From assembly GCA_965212195.1 (NCBI GenBank), contig CBDBUW010000017.1:682001-746000 (forward strand): a DNA stretch of 64,000 bases. The letters run 5' to 3'. The position numbers and the translations under genes are program-made. The notes under the pieces are model-generated. The model ran no database searches. It worked only from the letters and a program-made list of their open reading frames with translations, and had not been told where the DNA came from. Source of the stretch: JAJCYK01 sp965212195 (GTDB lineage: Bacteria; Bacteroidota; Bacteroidia; Cytophagales; Cyclobacteriaceae). Shown here piece after piece: positions 17,791-26,708 of the stretch (positions are counted from its first letter, which is position 1; each line of letters opens with the position of its first letter).

Positions 17791-19518
17791 CTATTCCATT
17801 CTAATTTCCGATACCGCAGCACCTGAGGGCACCATGGGAAATACATTTTCTTCTTTTTCCACTACCACATCCAGTAAATAGGCCCCTGGATGCTCCAGCA
17901 TAGCGCTGATGGCTTCATCTAACTGGTCCCGTGAAGTGATCTTTTCACTTTTAATGGAGAATCCCTGGGCAATAGTGGTGAATTCCGGGTTCTTCATTTC
18001 AGTAAAGGAGTAACGTTTTTCAAAAAACAGCTGCTGCCATTGCCGGACCATACCCAGAAAACCGTTATTCAGTATGACCACTTTAACCGGTATATCATAT
18101 TGGTAAATGGTGCCCAGTTCCTGCAGGGTCATCTGGAAACCACCATCTCCAATAATGGCCACCACTTCTCGCTGGGGACAGCCTATTTTTGCTCCCATGG
18201 CTGCTGGTAGCGCAAAACCCATGGTTCCCAATCCTCCGCTGGTAACATTGCTATGAGATTTTTTGAAATTATAGTAACGCGCACTGCACATCTGATGTTG
18301 GCCAACGTCAGTAACAACAATAGCTTCGCCCTTGGTTTGTTCAGAGATCCTTCTTACAACCTCACCCATTTTAATGCCTTGCTGCTGAGGATAAAGATCT
18401 TTCTTAATGATTTTTTCCTCCTCTATTTTGTGCAGGTCTGCAAATTTTTGGCGCCATTCCTGATGTTTAGCCTTCTTAACCAGAGGTATCAGTGCTTCTA
18501 AGGCCTCCTTAGCATCAGCCACCACCGCCACATCGGTTTTTACGTTTTTGTCTATTTCCGAGGGGTCGATCTCAATATGGATTACCTTGGCTTGAGTGGC
18601 ATATCTGGACAAATCGCCCGTAACCCGATCGTCGAACCGCATGCCTACCGCAATCAGAACGTCACACTCATTAGTGAGGACGTTAGGTGCGTAGTTACCA
18701 TGCATGCCCAGCATGCCTACGTTTAATGGATGGTCGTGATCTAAGGCCGACAAACCCAGAATTGTCCATGCTGTGGGAATATCCGCCTTGACTATAAATT
18801 TGCGCAGGGTGTCCTGTGCCTGCGACAATAACACACCCTGACCTAAAAGTAGAAAGGGCTGTTGGGCCTTATTTATCAGGTCTGCGGCTTCCTTTAGCCG
18901 CTCCTTATTAAGTACAGGACGGGGGTGATAGGTCCGGATGTTTTGGCATCTTTTATACTCGAACTCTAAAGATGCAAACTGAGCGTCTTTAGTAATGTCG
19001 ATGAGCACAGGTCCCGGTCGGCCTGATTTGGCGATATAAAAAGCTTTGGCCAGCACTTCCGGAATCTCACGGGCATCGGAGATCTGATGGTTCCATTTAG
19101 TAACGGGCATAGTGATCCCGATCACATCGGTTTCCTGAAAGGCATCCGTACCCAAAAGAGCTGCGGGAACCTGTCCCGTTATGCAAACTAAGGGAGTACT
19201 GTCGATCTGAGCATCGGCAATTCCGGTTATTAAATTAGTAGCACCAGGCCCTGAGGTAGCAAACACCACGCCTACCTTATTGCCTACCCGAGCGTAACCT
19301 TGAGCAGCGTGAGTAGCTCCTTGCTCGTGCCGTACCAGCACATGGTTAATTTGATCTTGATATTGGTACAAAGCATCATATATGGGCATGATTGCTCCTC
19401 CGGGATAGCCAAAAATGGTATCCACTTCCTCCGCCAGCAAGGAGCAAATCACCGCTTCTGCTCCTGTCATTACCTTTTTTGAGACTGAGGTCTTACTTTC
19501 TTTTACCAATGCTTCCAT
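17791..19518 (-). CDS. ilvB: Acetolactate synthase, large catalytic subunit
   Basis: The 575-residue ThDP enzyme joins pyruvate with pyruvate or 2-oxobutyrate. The cofactor-activating glutamate lies in LVRHEQGATHAAQGYAR. The ThDP-diphosphate/Mg motif is IGDGGFQMTLQELGTIYQY followed by VVILNN. FGYPGGAIMPIYDAL near the N-terminus is typical of AHAS. It begins 1 bp after ilvD, so translation is probably coupled. Confidence 0.95.
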   Translation of the reverse strand: MEALVKESKTSVSKKVMTGAEAVICSLLAEEVDTIFGYPGGAIMPIYDALYQYQDQINHVLVRHEQGATHAAQGYARVGNKVGVVFATSGPGATNLITGIADAQIDSTPLVCITGQVPAALLGTDAFQETDVIGITMPVTKWNHQISDAREIPEVLAKAFYIAKSGRPGPVLIDITKDAQFASLEFEYKRCQNIRTYHPRPVLNKERLKEAADLINKAQQPFLLLGQGVLLSQAQDTLRKFIVKADIPTAWTILGLSALDHDHPLNVGMLGMHGNYAPNVLTNECDVLIAVGMRFDDRVTGDLSRYATQAKVIHIEIDPSEIDKNVKTDVAVVADAKEALEALIPLVKKAKHQEWRQKFADLHKIEEEKIIKKDLYPQQQGIKMGEVVRRISEQTKGEAIVVTDVGQHQMCSARYYNFKKSHSNVTSGGLGTMGFALPAAMGAKIGCPQREVVAIIGDGGFQMTLQELGTIYQYDIPVKVVILNNGFLGMVRQWQQLFFEKRYSFTEMKNPEFTTIAQGFSIKSEKITSRDQLDEAISAMLEHPGAYLLDVVVEKEENVFPMVPSGAAVSEIRME

Positions 19519-19519
19519 G

Positions 19520-21196
19520 TCAATTATCCGTTATGCAGCCTTCGGCCGCTGAAGAAACCGATTTTGCGTATTTGTATAGAATTCCACTTTTTTCTTTTAA
19601 TTGAGGGGCCGTCCAGGCTGCCCGCCGCTCCTCGATTTCCTGTGCCGATAGGTCCACCGATATCTCATTATTAACAGCGTCGATAGTTATGGTATCACCA
19701 TCTTTCAACAAAGCGATCACCCCGCCTTCCTGAGCTTCAGGGGTAATGTGTCCCACTACAAATCCATGAGTACCTCCGGAGAATCGTCCGTCTGTGATCA
19801 AGGCAACCTCACCGCCCAAACCCGCACCCATTATGGCACCCGTGGGTTTCAACATCTCCGGCATGCCAGGCCCTCCCTTGGGGCCCTCATAGCGGATCAC
19901 TACCACATCGCCGGGGTTTACCTTACCTTCGCGAATACCCTGGTTGGCGGCGAATTCCCCTTCGAAAACCTTGGCTACCCCTTTAAAGCGCTCTCCTTCC
20001 TTTCCGGTGATCTTGGCCACCGCACCCCCTTCGGCCAGGTTGCCGAATAAGACCTGCAAATGTCCACTGGTTTTTATGGGATTATTTATAGGCCTGATAA
20101 TAGCTTGATCAGCCTTCAGGCCAGGTAGATCTTTTAGATTTTCGGCCAGGGTCTTTCCGGTAACGGTGATACAATCGCCGTTCAACAAGCCCTGGGCCAG
20201 CAACATCTTCATCACACCAGGAGTACCACCAATCTCATGCAGATCCTCCATAAGGTATTGTCCGCTGGGTTTAAGGTCCGCCAAATAAGGTGTTGTATCG
20301 CTGATACTTTGGAAATCAGCCAAGCCCAAATTCAATTCCAGGGATTTGGCAATGGCCAGCAAATGCAATACTGCATTGGTGGATCCTCCCAGAACCATCA
20401 CCACCCTTAAGGCGTTCTCCATGGCCTCCTTGGTCACAATATCACGGGGTTTAAGATCCAGTTCCAGCAACCGATGCATAAAACGACCGGCCTGCAAACA
20501 TTCCCGAGATTTCTCCTCACTGGTGGCGGGATTGCTGGCGCTATAAGGTAAGGTCATGCCCATAGCCTCTAAGGCGGATGCCATGGTATTGGCGGTATAC
20601 ATACCTCCGCAGGCCCCCGCACCGGGGCAAGCATTTTGGATCACTCCTTGCAAGTCTTCCTCGGTGATGGCCCCGGAATAACGTTCTCCCAATGCTTCAA
20701 AGGCCGATACTATATCCAGGCGGCGATCTTTATACCTTCCGGGAGCAATAGTTCCGCCGTAGACGATTATTCCTGGCCTGTTCAAACGGCCCAATGCCAT
20801 CATGGCGCCAGGCATATTTTTGTCACAACCTACCACTGCCACTACTCCATCGTAGCTTTGGGCATTCACCACCGTTTCGATGGAATCTGCAATAATATCA
20901 CGGGATGGTAAAGAATAGCGCATACCTGGAGTGCCCATAGAGATCCCATCGCTAACTCCGATGGTATTGAATACCAGACCTACCAATGACTCTTCTAGGA
21001 TTCCCTTTTTTACTATCTGGGCTAGGTCATTTAGTTGCATATTGCAAGGGTTGCCTTCATATCCGGTACTGGCAATTCCAATCTGGGCTTTGGCCAGGTC
21101 CTCCTTACTAAGCCCAATAGCATGCAACATAGCCTGGGAAGCCGGTTGAGTGCTATCCTGCGTTATCCTTTTACTGTATTTATTCAGCGGCGCCAT
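19520..21196 (-). CDS. ilvD: Dihydroxy-acid dehydratase
   Basis: A 558-residue Fe-S dehydratase acting on dihydroxyisovalerate and dihydroxymethylvalerate. Signature segments are VGCDKNMPGAMMALGRLNRP with its cluster cysteine, ACPGAGACGGMYTANTMA with a second one, and TDGRFSGGTHGFVVGHITPEA near the C-terminus. It starts 3 bp after the ilvE stop. Confidence 0.96.
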   Translation of the reverse strand: MAPLNKYSKRITQDSTQPASQAMLHAIGLSKEDLAKAQIGIASTGYEGNPCNMQLNDLAQIVKKGILEESLVGLVFNTIGVSDGISMGTPGMRYSLPSRDIIADSIETVVNAQSYDGVVAVVGCDKNMPGAMMALGRLNRPGIIVYGGTIAPGRYKDRRLDIVSAFEALGERYSGAITEEDLQGVIQNACPGAGACGGMYTANTMASALEAMGMTLPYSASNPATSEEKSRECLQAGRFMHRLLELDLKPRDIVTKEAMENALRVVMVLGGSTNAVLHLLAIAKSLELNLGLADFQSISDTTPYLADLKPSGQYLMEDLHEIGGTPGVMKMLLAQGLLNGDCITVTGKTLAENLKDLPGLKADQAIIRPINNPIKTSGHLQVLFGNLAEGGAVAKITGKEGERFKGVAKVFEGEFAANQGIREGKVNPGDVVVIRYEGPKGGPGMPEMLKPTGAIMGAGLGGEVALITDGRFSGGTHGFVVGHITPEAQEGGVIALLKDGDTITIDAVNNEISVDLSAQEIEERRAAWTAPQLKEKSGILYKYAKSVSSAAEGCITDN

Positions 21197-21199
21197 GGA

Positions 21200-22090
21200 T
21201 CATACCAAGGTAAAGTCCCGGAATTCGTTATTGACTACTCGTTGTCGATACATTAGAAATAAGCTGTAGGCGATGGTATCTTCCCAGTCCAGCTTAAAGT
21301 CATGGCCACCTATTGATTTGATGCCCGCAATCTCTGTAGCTGTACCCGTGAAAAAAGCGGCGTCGGCCTCCATAAGCTCCTCTGGCTTTACTACCTTCTC
21401 TATTACCCGGTAACCCATTTCCTTAGCATAATCCATAACGGTAGCCCTGGTGATCCCGGGAAGGATGTTTCCTAATTTTGGGGTGTATAGCACTTCATCT
21501 TTCTCAAAAAAGAAATTGGCTCCCGGGCCTTCTGCTATATTACCCTCGACATCTAATATCAAAGCTTCATCAAAACCTTTGGATTTTGCTTCCATGGTAG
21601 CCAGAATAGAGTTGGTGTAATTCCCGCATATCTTTGCGTCAACGGGAACCGATTTGGGGCTTTGTTTTTCATAACTGGAAATCATCACTTTTAAGGGATC
21701 ATTACCCAAGTAGCGGCCCCAATCCCATGCCGCCATGAGCACATACACTTCCTTAGTCTCTGTAAGCGCCATGTTGGCACCCAGGTAGACTAATGGCCGA
21801 ATGTAAGCATTGTGGAGGTTGTTTTTCTTTAAGAGCTGATAGGCGATTTCCACAAGCTCTTCTGTTTTATAAGGTAACTCAATGAACATCTTGGAGGCCG
21901 AGTAATGTAAACGGTCAAAATGTTCTTTGGCCTTGAAGATATGAGGCCCTTCAGGAGCTTGATACGCGCGGATCCCCTCAAATACCCCATTGCCGTAATG
22001 CAGCGTTTGACTGAACAGGTCACCCACCAATTCTGATGCCTTAAGCCAATTGCCGTCTAAAAATATTACGCTATCCCGGTTAAAATACAT
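21200..22090 (-). CDS. ilvE: Branched-chain-amino-acid aminotransferase
   Basis: A fold-type IV PLP enzyme of 296 residues that transfers the amino group of glutamate to the Ile, Val and Leu keto acids. Recognised by HYGNGVFEGIRAYQ, RPLVYLG, KICGNYTNSILATMEAKSKG, EGPGANFFFEKD and the PLP-phosphate region LPGITRATVMDYAKEMGY. It is the first structural gene after the attenuator, whose U-run ends 23 bp before this ATG. Transcription of the whole ilvEDBNCA run should therefore depend on read-through at 22113-22146. Confidence 0.95.
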   Translation of the reverse strand: MYFNRDSVIFLDGNWLKASELVGDLFSQTLHYGNGVFEGIRAYQAPEGPHIFKAKEHFDRLHYSASKMFIELPYKTEELVEIAYQLLKKNNLHNAYIRPLVYLGANMALTETKEVYVLMAAWDWGRYLGNDPLKVMISSYEKQSPKSVPVDAKICGNYTNSILATMEAKSKGFDEALILDVEGNIAEGPGANFFFEKDEVLYTPKLGNILPGITRATVMDYAKEMGYRVIEKVVKPEELMEADAAFFTGTATEIAGIKSIGGHDFKLDWEDTIAYSLFLMYRQRVVNNEFRDFTLV

Positions 22091-22112
22091 GGTTTACTAA
22101 TTATTTAAGTCA

Positions 22113-22146
22113 TAAAAAAAACGCCATCCCCTGGGGAATGGCGTTT
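22113..22146 (-). terminator. Attenuator terminator upstream of ilvE
   Basis: Read on the - strand, AAACGCCATTCCCC and GGGGATGGCGTTT pair over 13 bp with a single bulged T and a minimal loop, and run into eight Ts. This is a strong rho-independent terminator placed between a leader ORF and the first ilv gene. Its 5' arm contains CCATTCCC (plus-strand positions 22134-22141), the exact complement of GGGAATGG near the end of the leader ORF. Confidence 0.9.
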
Positions 22147-22184
22147 GTAATTTTTTTCGTTTTCAGATCACCTATACCATTCCC
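22134..22184 (-). promoter_or_regulatory. Antiterminator pairing in the ilv attenuator
   Basis: GGGAATGG in leader codons 22-24 (plus-strand 22177-22184) is the exact reverse complement of CCATTCCC in the terminator 5' arm (plus-strand 22134-22141). The two segments are 35 nt apart and mutually exclusive with the terminator stem. A ribosome stalled at the Ile/Val codons 6-15 would leave codons 22-24 free to form the antiterminator. A ribosome reaching the stop would mask them and let the terminator form. The pairing is seen in the sequence; the mechanism is inferred by analogy to enterobacterial attenuators. Confidence 0.75.
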
Positions 22185-22248
22185 GTTTCAGTGCCCTTAG
22201 TAGTACACTAATAATCACTACAGAAGAAATGATATAAGTACCTGTCAT
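22168..22248 (-). CDS. ilv operon leader peptide (attenuation)
   Basis: A 26-codon ORF starts MTGTYIISSVVIISVLL and ends RALKREWYR before TGA. Ten of its 26 residues are Ile, Val or Leu (4, 3 and 3), arranged in doublets II, VV, II and LL, with two Thr. That composition, the short length, and the strong terminator 22 bp downstream match the leader peptides of branched-chain operons such as E. coli ilvL, although the sequence itself is not homologous. GGAAAA 10 bp before the ATG may serve as a weak ribosome site. A possible -7 box TATCTTTA lies upstream, but the promoter is uncertain. Confidence 0.88.
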   Translation of the reverse strand: MTGTYIISSVVIISVLLRALKREWYR

Positions 22249-22306
22249 GGTTTGTTTTCCGATGATAAGTAAAGATATGTAATTTTAATTGCATAATGCT
22301 AATCCT

Positions 22307-23398
22307 TTAAGGAGATTTTGATGCTACTGCCGTGGACTGGGCTAGGTAATCAGCGACGGCTTCACCTACCTCCTCAGTGGTACTGGGTTCATCAGTAACC
22401 AACTCTTCTGTGAGTATTTGTTGTTCGATACAGTGGACTATGGCTTGTTCAATAGCTCTCGCCTCATCACTAAGGCCTAAGCTAAATTCCAATAACATGG
22501 CTAGCGATAATATGGCTGCCATAGGATTGGCTTTGTTCATACCCGCCACTTCGGGATAAGATCCATGAATAGGCTCGTATAGTGCCAGGTTAGCACCGAC
22601 AGAGGCCGATGGCAGCATGCCCATGGACCCGGTGATCACCGAGGCTTCATCAGTGATGATATCTCCAAACATATTCTCGGTAAGTATCACATCAAAGCGT
22701 GAGGGGTTCTGGATCATCTGCATGGCAGCATTGTCTACGAACATATACTCCAGGGTCACTCCCGGATAGTCCGCTGCCATGTTCTGGACGGTCTCTCTCC
22801 AAAGTCTGCTCGTTGCCAGCACATTGGCTTTATCGACCAAAGTCAGTCGCCTTACGCGTCTTTGAGCGGCTTCAAAAGCCAGTTTGGCTATTCTTTGTAT
22901 TTCAAGTTTCGAGTAAACGCAGGTGTCAAAGGCTTTATCTCCTGCTTCATTGCGCCCTCTGGGTTCACCGAAATAGATCCCGCCTGTCAACTCCCTGAAT
23001 ACTATGAAGTCTACTCCGTTTACCTTCTCCTCTTTTAAGGGGGATTTATGCAACAATTGGGGGTAGCTCTTAACGGGACGTAAGTTGGCGAACAATCCCA
23101 GTTCTTTTCTCATGGCCAGTAAACCCTGTTCAGGGCGTACTTTGGCACCGGGATCGTTATCGTATTTTGGATGGCCAATAGCGCCAAACAATATGGCATC
23201 GGCATCCAGGCAAAGGGCCTTGGTCTCTGCAGGGAAGGGATCGCCGGTGGCATCTATAGCAGCGGCACCAATCAAACCTTCCTTAAGATGGAATTTATGA
23301 CTATACCTGTTCCCCACCGCCTGTAAACACTTCAGCGCCTGATCGATCACTTCAGGACCTATGCCGTCTCCTTTTAATATGGTTATTTTAGCTTCCAT
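22307..23398 (-). CDS. leuB: 3-isopropylmalate dehydrogenase
   Basis: A 363-residue NAD-dependent decarboxylating dehydrogenase, third enzyme of leucine synthesis. The N-terminus ITILKGDGIGPEVIDQALKC, the substrate arginines around LRPVKSYPQL, the ELTGGIYFGEPRG loop, the catalytic DKANVL region, the Mg-binding aspartates in ILTENMFGDIITDEASVI, and EPIHGSYPEVAGMNKANPMA are all present. Its start overlaps the leuD stop by one base. It is the last leu gene, 59 bp before the ilv leader ORF. Confidence 0.95.
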   Translation of the reverse strand: MEAKITILKGDGIGPEVIDQALKCLQAVGNRYSHKFHLKEGLIGAAAIDATGDPFPAETKALCLDADAILFGAIGHPKYDNDPGAKVRPEQGLLAMRKELGLFANLRPVKSYPQLLHKSPLKEEKVNGVDFIVFRELTGGIYFGEPRGRNEAGDKAFDTCVYSKLEIQRIAKLAFEAAQRRVRRLTLVDKANVLATSRLWRETVQNMAADYPGVTLEYMFVDNAAMQMIQNPSRFDVILTENMFGDIITDEASVITGSMGMLPSASVGANLALYEPIHGSYPEVAGMNKANPMAAILSLAMLLEFSLGLSDEARAIEQAIVHCIEQQILTEELVTDEPSTTEEVGEAVADYLAQSTAVASKSP

Positions 23399-23991
23399 TA
23401 AGCAAATGATCGGTTTTCCTCGAATCCGGCGATGACCTCTTTTTGACTTAACAAATAATCAATATCGTCAAACCCCTGCAGCAAGCAGGTCTTTTTGTGG
23501 GCATTGATTTCAAATTGGGATTCAATGCCGGCGTCCGGCAAACTGATTTGCTGAGAAGGCAAGTCAACGGTGATCTCTGCCTCAGGATGATGTTGTAGGT
23601 ATTCCACCAACTGATCCGAAAGATCCTGAGATATCTGTACCGGAAGCAGGCCGTTGTTGAGGGCGTTGTTTTTAAAGATGTCGGCAAAAAAACTAGAAAC
23701 CACTACTCTGATGCCGAAGTCATACAAAGCCCATGCTGCATGCTCACGACTTGATCCACAGCCAAAGTTCTTTCCGGCTACCAGGATCTGACCCTGGTAC
23801 CGGTCTTGGTTAAGCACGAACTCTGGGTTGGGAGAACCCTCCCGGTTAAACCGCCAATCGCGAAAGAGGTTTTCACCAAAACCCTCTCTGGTAGTAGCTT
23901 TCAGAAAACGCGCGGGAATGATCTGATCGGTGTCAATATTTTCTACCGCTAAGGGAATAGCCCGGGAACAAATGGTTTTGAAAGGTTGCAT
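23398..23991 (-). CDS. leuD: 3-isopropylmalate dehydratase, small subunit
   Basis: The 197-residue swivelling domain of isopropylmalate isomerase. Characteristic segments are VENIDTDQIIPARFLK at the N-terminus and GKNFGCGSSREHAAWAL, which holds the serine/arginine active-site residues. FADIFKNNALNNGLLPVQIS follows. It starts 1 bp after leuC and forms a heterodimer with its product. Confidence 0.95.
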   Translation of the reverse strand: MQPFKTICSRAIPLAVENIDTDQIIPARFLKATTREGFGENLFRDWRFNREGSPNPEFVLNQDRYQGQILVAGKNFGCGSSREHAAWALYDFGIRVVVSSFFADIFKNNALNNGLLPVQISQDLSDQLVEYLQHHPEAEITVDLPSQQISLPDAGIESQFEINAHKKTCLLQGFDDIDYLLSQKEVIAGFEENRSFA

Positions 23992-23992
23992 A

Positions 23993-25378
23993 TTACATTA
24001 TCGCTCTTATATCAGTAATCTCCCCGGTCAATGCGGTGGCCGCAGCGGTCAAGGGACTGGCCAGTATAGTACGCGCCCCAGGACCCTGGCGTCCTTCGAA
24101 ATTGCGGTTGCTGGTAGAAACACAATATTCCCCTTCAGGTATTTTGTCCTCGTTCATGCCCAAACAGGCGGAGCAACCTGGTTGTCGCAGCTGGAACCCT
24201 GCCTCTTCTAATATCAAGTCCAGGCCTTCTTCGCGAGCCTGTACCTCCACTTGCTTTGAGCCGGGGATCACCATGGCCTGTACATTAGGGGCCTTTTTCC
24301 GACCCTTTACTACAGAAGCTACTAATCTCAGATCTTCAATTCGGGAATTGGTACAACTGCCGATAAAGACATGATTGACCTTCTTGCCCAGCAATTGCTC
24401 GCCAGCCTGTAAACCCATATACCCCAGTGCCTTTTGATGAGAGGTCGAATCTTGAGCTACGGGGACGCTGTCATCAATTTTTATACCCATCCCAGGGTTG
24501 GTGCCATAGGTGATCATAGGGGCGATATCCGCGGCATCGAACTTGTATACGGTATCGAAGTTGGCGTCTTCTTCGGTATATAGGGATTCCCAGTATTTCA
24601 AATACTGCCCCCATTCATCTCCCTGGGGAGCATAAGGTCGACCCTTTATATATTGAAAGGTGATGGCATCGGGGGCGATCATTCCTCCCCGTGCTCCCAT
24701 TTCAATGCTCATATTACATATGGTCATCCGAGCTTCCATGGAAAGACCTCGGATGGTTGAGCCTGCATATTCAATGAAGTGGCCGGTAGCGCCGCTAGTA
24801 GATATTTTAGAAGCAATGTATAGGATGATGTCCTTAGATACCACTCCCGGCCCCAGAGGCCCATCGATTTCAATCTTCATACGCTTAGGTTTGTACTGCA
24901 GGACACACTGAGTGGCCAAAACCTGCTCTACTTCACTGGTACCGATCCCAAAAGCCACCGCGCCAAATGCCCCGTGGGTGGATGTATGGCTGTCTCCGCA
25001 AACGATGGTCATACCCGGCTGGGTCAGCCCCAATTCTGGTCCGATTACGTGCACGATTCCTTGGTATTTGTGACCCAAACCGTATAGTTCGACTCCGAAT
25101 TCTTTACAGTTTTCTGTCAGCTTTTGTACTTGAAAAGCCGACAATTTGTCTTTAATGGGTAAATGTTGATCTATGGTGGGGACGTTATGATCGGCCGTGG
25201 CCACGGTAAGTTGAGGGCGAAATACTCCTATACCCCTTTTTCGAAGGCCGTCAAAAGCCTGGGGACTGGTAACCTCATGAATAAAGTGTTTATCAATATA
25301 CAGGACGCTGGGGCCTCCTTCAACTTGAGACACCACATGTGCATCCCAGACTTTATCAAATAACGTTTGACCGGCCAT
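23993..25378 (-). CDS. leuC: 3-isopropylmalate dehydratase, large subunit
   Basis: A 461-residue aconitase-family protein holding a 4Fe-4S cluster. Diagnostic parts are LYIDKHFIHEVTSPQAF, VCGDSHTSTHGAFGAVAFGI, FIGSCTNSRIEDLRLVA and GCSACLGMNEDKIPEGE, which supply the three cluster cysteines. The family length is about 465. It begins 4 bp after leuA. Confidence 0.96.
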   Translation of the reverse strand: MAGQTLFDKVWDAHVVSQVEGGPSVLYIDKHFIHEVTSPQAFDGLRKRGIGVFRPQLTVATADHNVPTIDQHLPIKDKLSAFQVQKLTENCKEFGVELYGLGHKYQGIVHVIGPELGLTQPGMTIVCGDSHTSTHGAFGAVAFGIGTSEVEQVLATQCVLQYKPKRMKIEIDGPLGPGVVSKDIILYIASKISTSGATGHFIEYAGSTIRGLSMEARMTICNMSIEMGARGGMIAPDAITFQYIKGRPYAPQGDEWGQYLKYWESLYTEEDANFDTVYKFDAADIAPMITYGTNPGMGIKIDDSVPVAQDSTSHQKALGYMGLQAGEQLLGKKVNHVFIGSCTNSRIEDLRLVASVVKGRKKAPNVQAMVIPGSKQVEVQAREEGLDLILEEAGFQLRQPGCSACLGMNEDKIPEGEYCVSTSNRNFEGRQGPGARTILASPLTAAATALTGEITDIRAIM

Positions 25379-25382
25379 AGTT

Positions 25383-26543
25383 TTATAAGCTGGGTTGCAA
25401 GTGCGTTTGCAGAAGTTCCCTCAGATCATCGTCCTGAACCAATTTGATGCGATCTGCTAATTCCAGGAATTTTGCATAAACGGCATCCTTTTCAGAATCC
25501 GGAATTTCCATCCCTAACTTCTCAATTCGGAAATTCAAAGCTGCACGGCCGCTGCGGGCAGTTAAAACTATAGACGATTCGTCCACCCCTACCTCATTTG
25601 GATCTATAATCTCATAATTTTCACGATTCTTAATGACCCCGTCTTGGTGAATACCCGAGCTATGGGCAAAGGCATTAGCCCCCACAATCGCTTTGTTTGG
25701 CTGTACGGGCATGCCCATGGTTTCGGACACCAATCGGCTAATGGGGAATAGTTGCCGGGTCTGTATACCAGTGGTAAACGGCAACCATCGATGTTTTCGC
25801 ATAATCATCACCACTTCTTCCAGAGAGGTATTACCGGCCCGTTCCCCGCAGCCATTAATAGTACATTCTATTTGTCGGGCCCCATTCTGCACCCCGGCAA
25901 TGGAATTGGCAGTCGCCAGTCCCAGGTCATTGTGGCAATGGGTAGAAATAGTAACCCGGTCAATTCCTTTGACATTATCCACCAAATATTTGATCTTCTG
26001 GCCATATTCTTCAGGCAGGCAATACCCAGTGGTATCCGGAATATTAACCACTGTGGCACCAGCGGCTACCACCGCTTCAATTATGGTGGCCAGGTATTCA
26101 TTGTCGGTTCGTCCGGCATCTTCGGCATAAAACTCTACATCTTCCACGTATTTTTTTGCAAGCTTTACCGCTGCCACTCCCCTTTCCAGAACTTTTTCGC
26201 GGGTTGATCTAAGCTTAGTGAAAATATGTTGATCGGAGGTTCCCAGCCCTGTATGGATACGAGGCTTCTTGGCTTTTGTCAAGGCTTCGGCAGCACATTG
26301 AATATCCTTCTCCACAGCTCGAGATAAAGCACAAACGGTGGGTTCAGAAACGTTTTCGGCGATTGCAGTCACCGACTCAAAATCCCCTGGGCTAGAAATG
26401 GGGAATCCCGCCTCAATAACATCTACCCCTAATTTTTCAAGGGCCTTGGCAATGATAACTTTTTCTTCTTTGTTCAGCCCACATCCGGGGACCTGCTCAC
26501 CATCCCGTAAGGTGGTGTCAAAAATATTTACCTTTTGATCCAT
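25383..26543 (-). CDS. leuA: 2-isopropylmalate synthase lacking the C-terminal regulatory domain
   Basis: A TIM-barrel condensing enzyme that makes 2-isopropylmalate from 2-oxoisovalerate and acetyl-CoA. Motifs are FDTTLRDGEQVPGCGL at the N-terminus, NIPDTTGYCLPEEYG and the metal-binding THCHNDLGLATANS. The GERAGNTSLEEVVM and SSGIHQDGVIKN segments also match LeuA. At 386 residues it ends just after the catalytic and linker region; the usual form of about 500 residues adds a LeuA dimer domain for leucine feedback. The stop is only 4 bp from leuC, so there is no leftover of a lost domain. Homologous homocitrate or citramalate synthases are less likely given the leuACDB context. It opens the leu operon; I see no Leu-rich leader upstream. 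Confidence 0.92.
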   Translation of the reverse strand: MDQKVNIFDTTLRDGEQVPGCGLNKEEKVIIAKALEKLGVDVIEAGFPISSPGDFESVTAIAENVSEPTVCALSRAVEKDIQCAAEALTKAKKPRIHTGLGTSDQHIFTKLRSTREKVLERGVAAVKLAKKYVEDVEFYAEDAGRTDNEYLATIIEAVVAAGATVVNIPDTTGYCLPEEYGQKIKYLVDNVKGIDRVTISTHCHNDLGLATANSIAGVQNGARQIECTINGCGERAGNTSLEEVVMIMRKHRWLPFTTGIQTRQLFPISRLVSETMGMPVQPNKAIVGANAFAHSSGIHQDGVIKNRENYEIIDPNEVGVDESSIVLTARSGRAALNFRIEKLGMEIPDSEKDAVYAKFLELADRIKLVQDDDLRELLQTHLQPSL

Positions 26544-26708
26544 AATGTTTTGCGTAGGGTTACTGTAATATCGTCTTGGAAATTTACCAGCAGGTGGTGC
26601 TATATAAAAATCAAAAAAAAGACAAATTACGATGTCTGAATTGATCGATATTGTACAAATAATGCTTATTTTTATGATATTGGATGTTTTTGGTAAAATA
26701 CATATACG

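Noticed and set aside
26544..26708. Leucine leader peptide before leuA
   Set aside because: The only short ATG frame on - here (starting MYFTKNIQYHKNKHYLY) has no Leu run, and there is no terminator hairpin.
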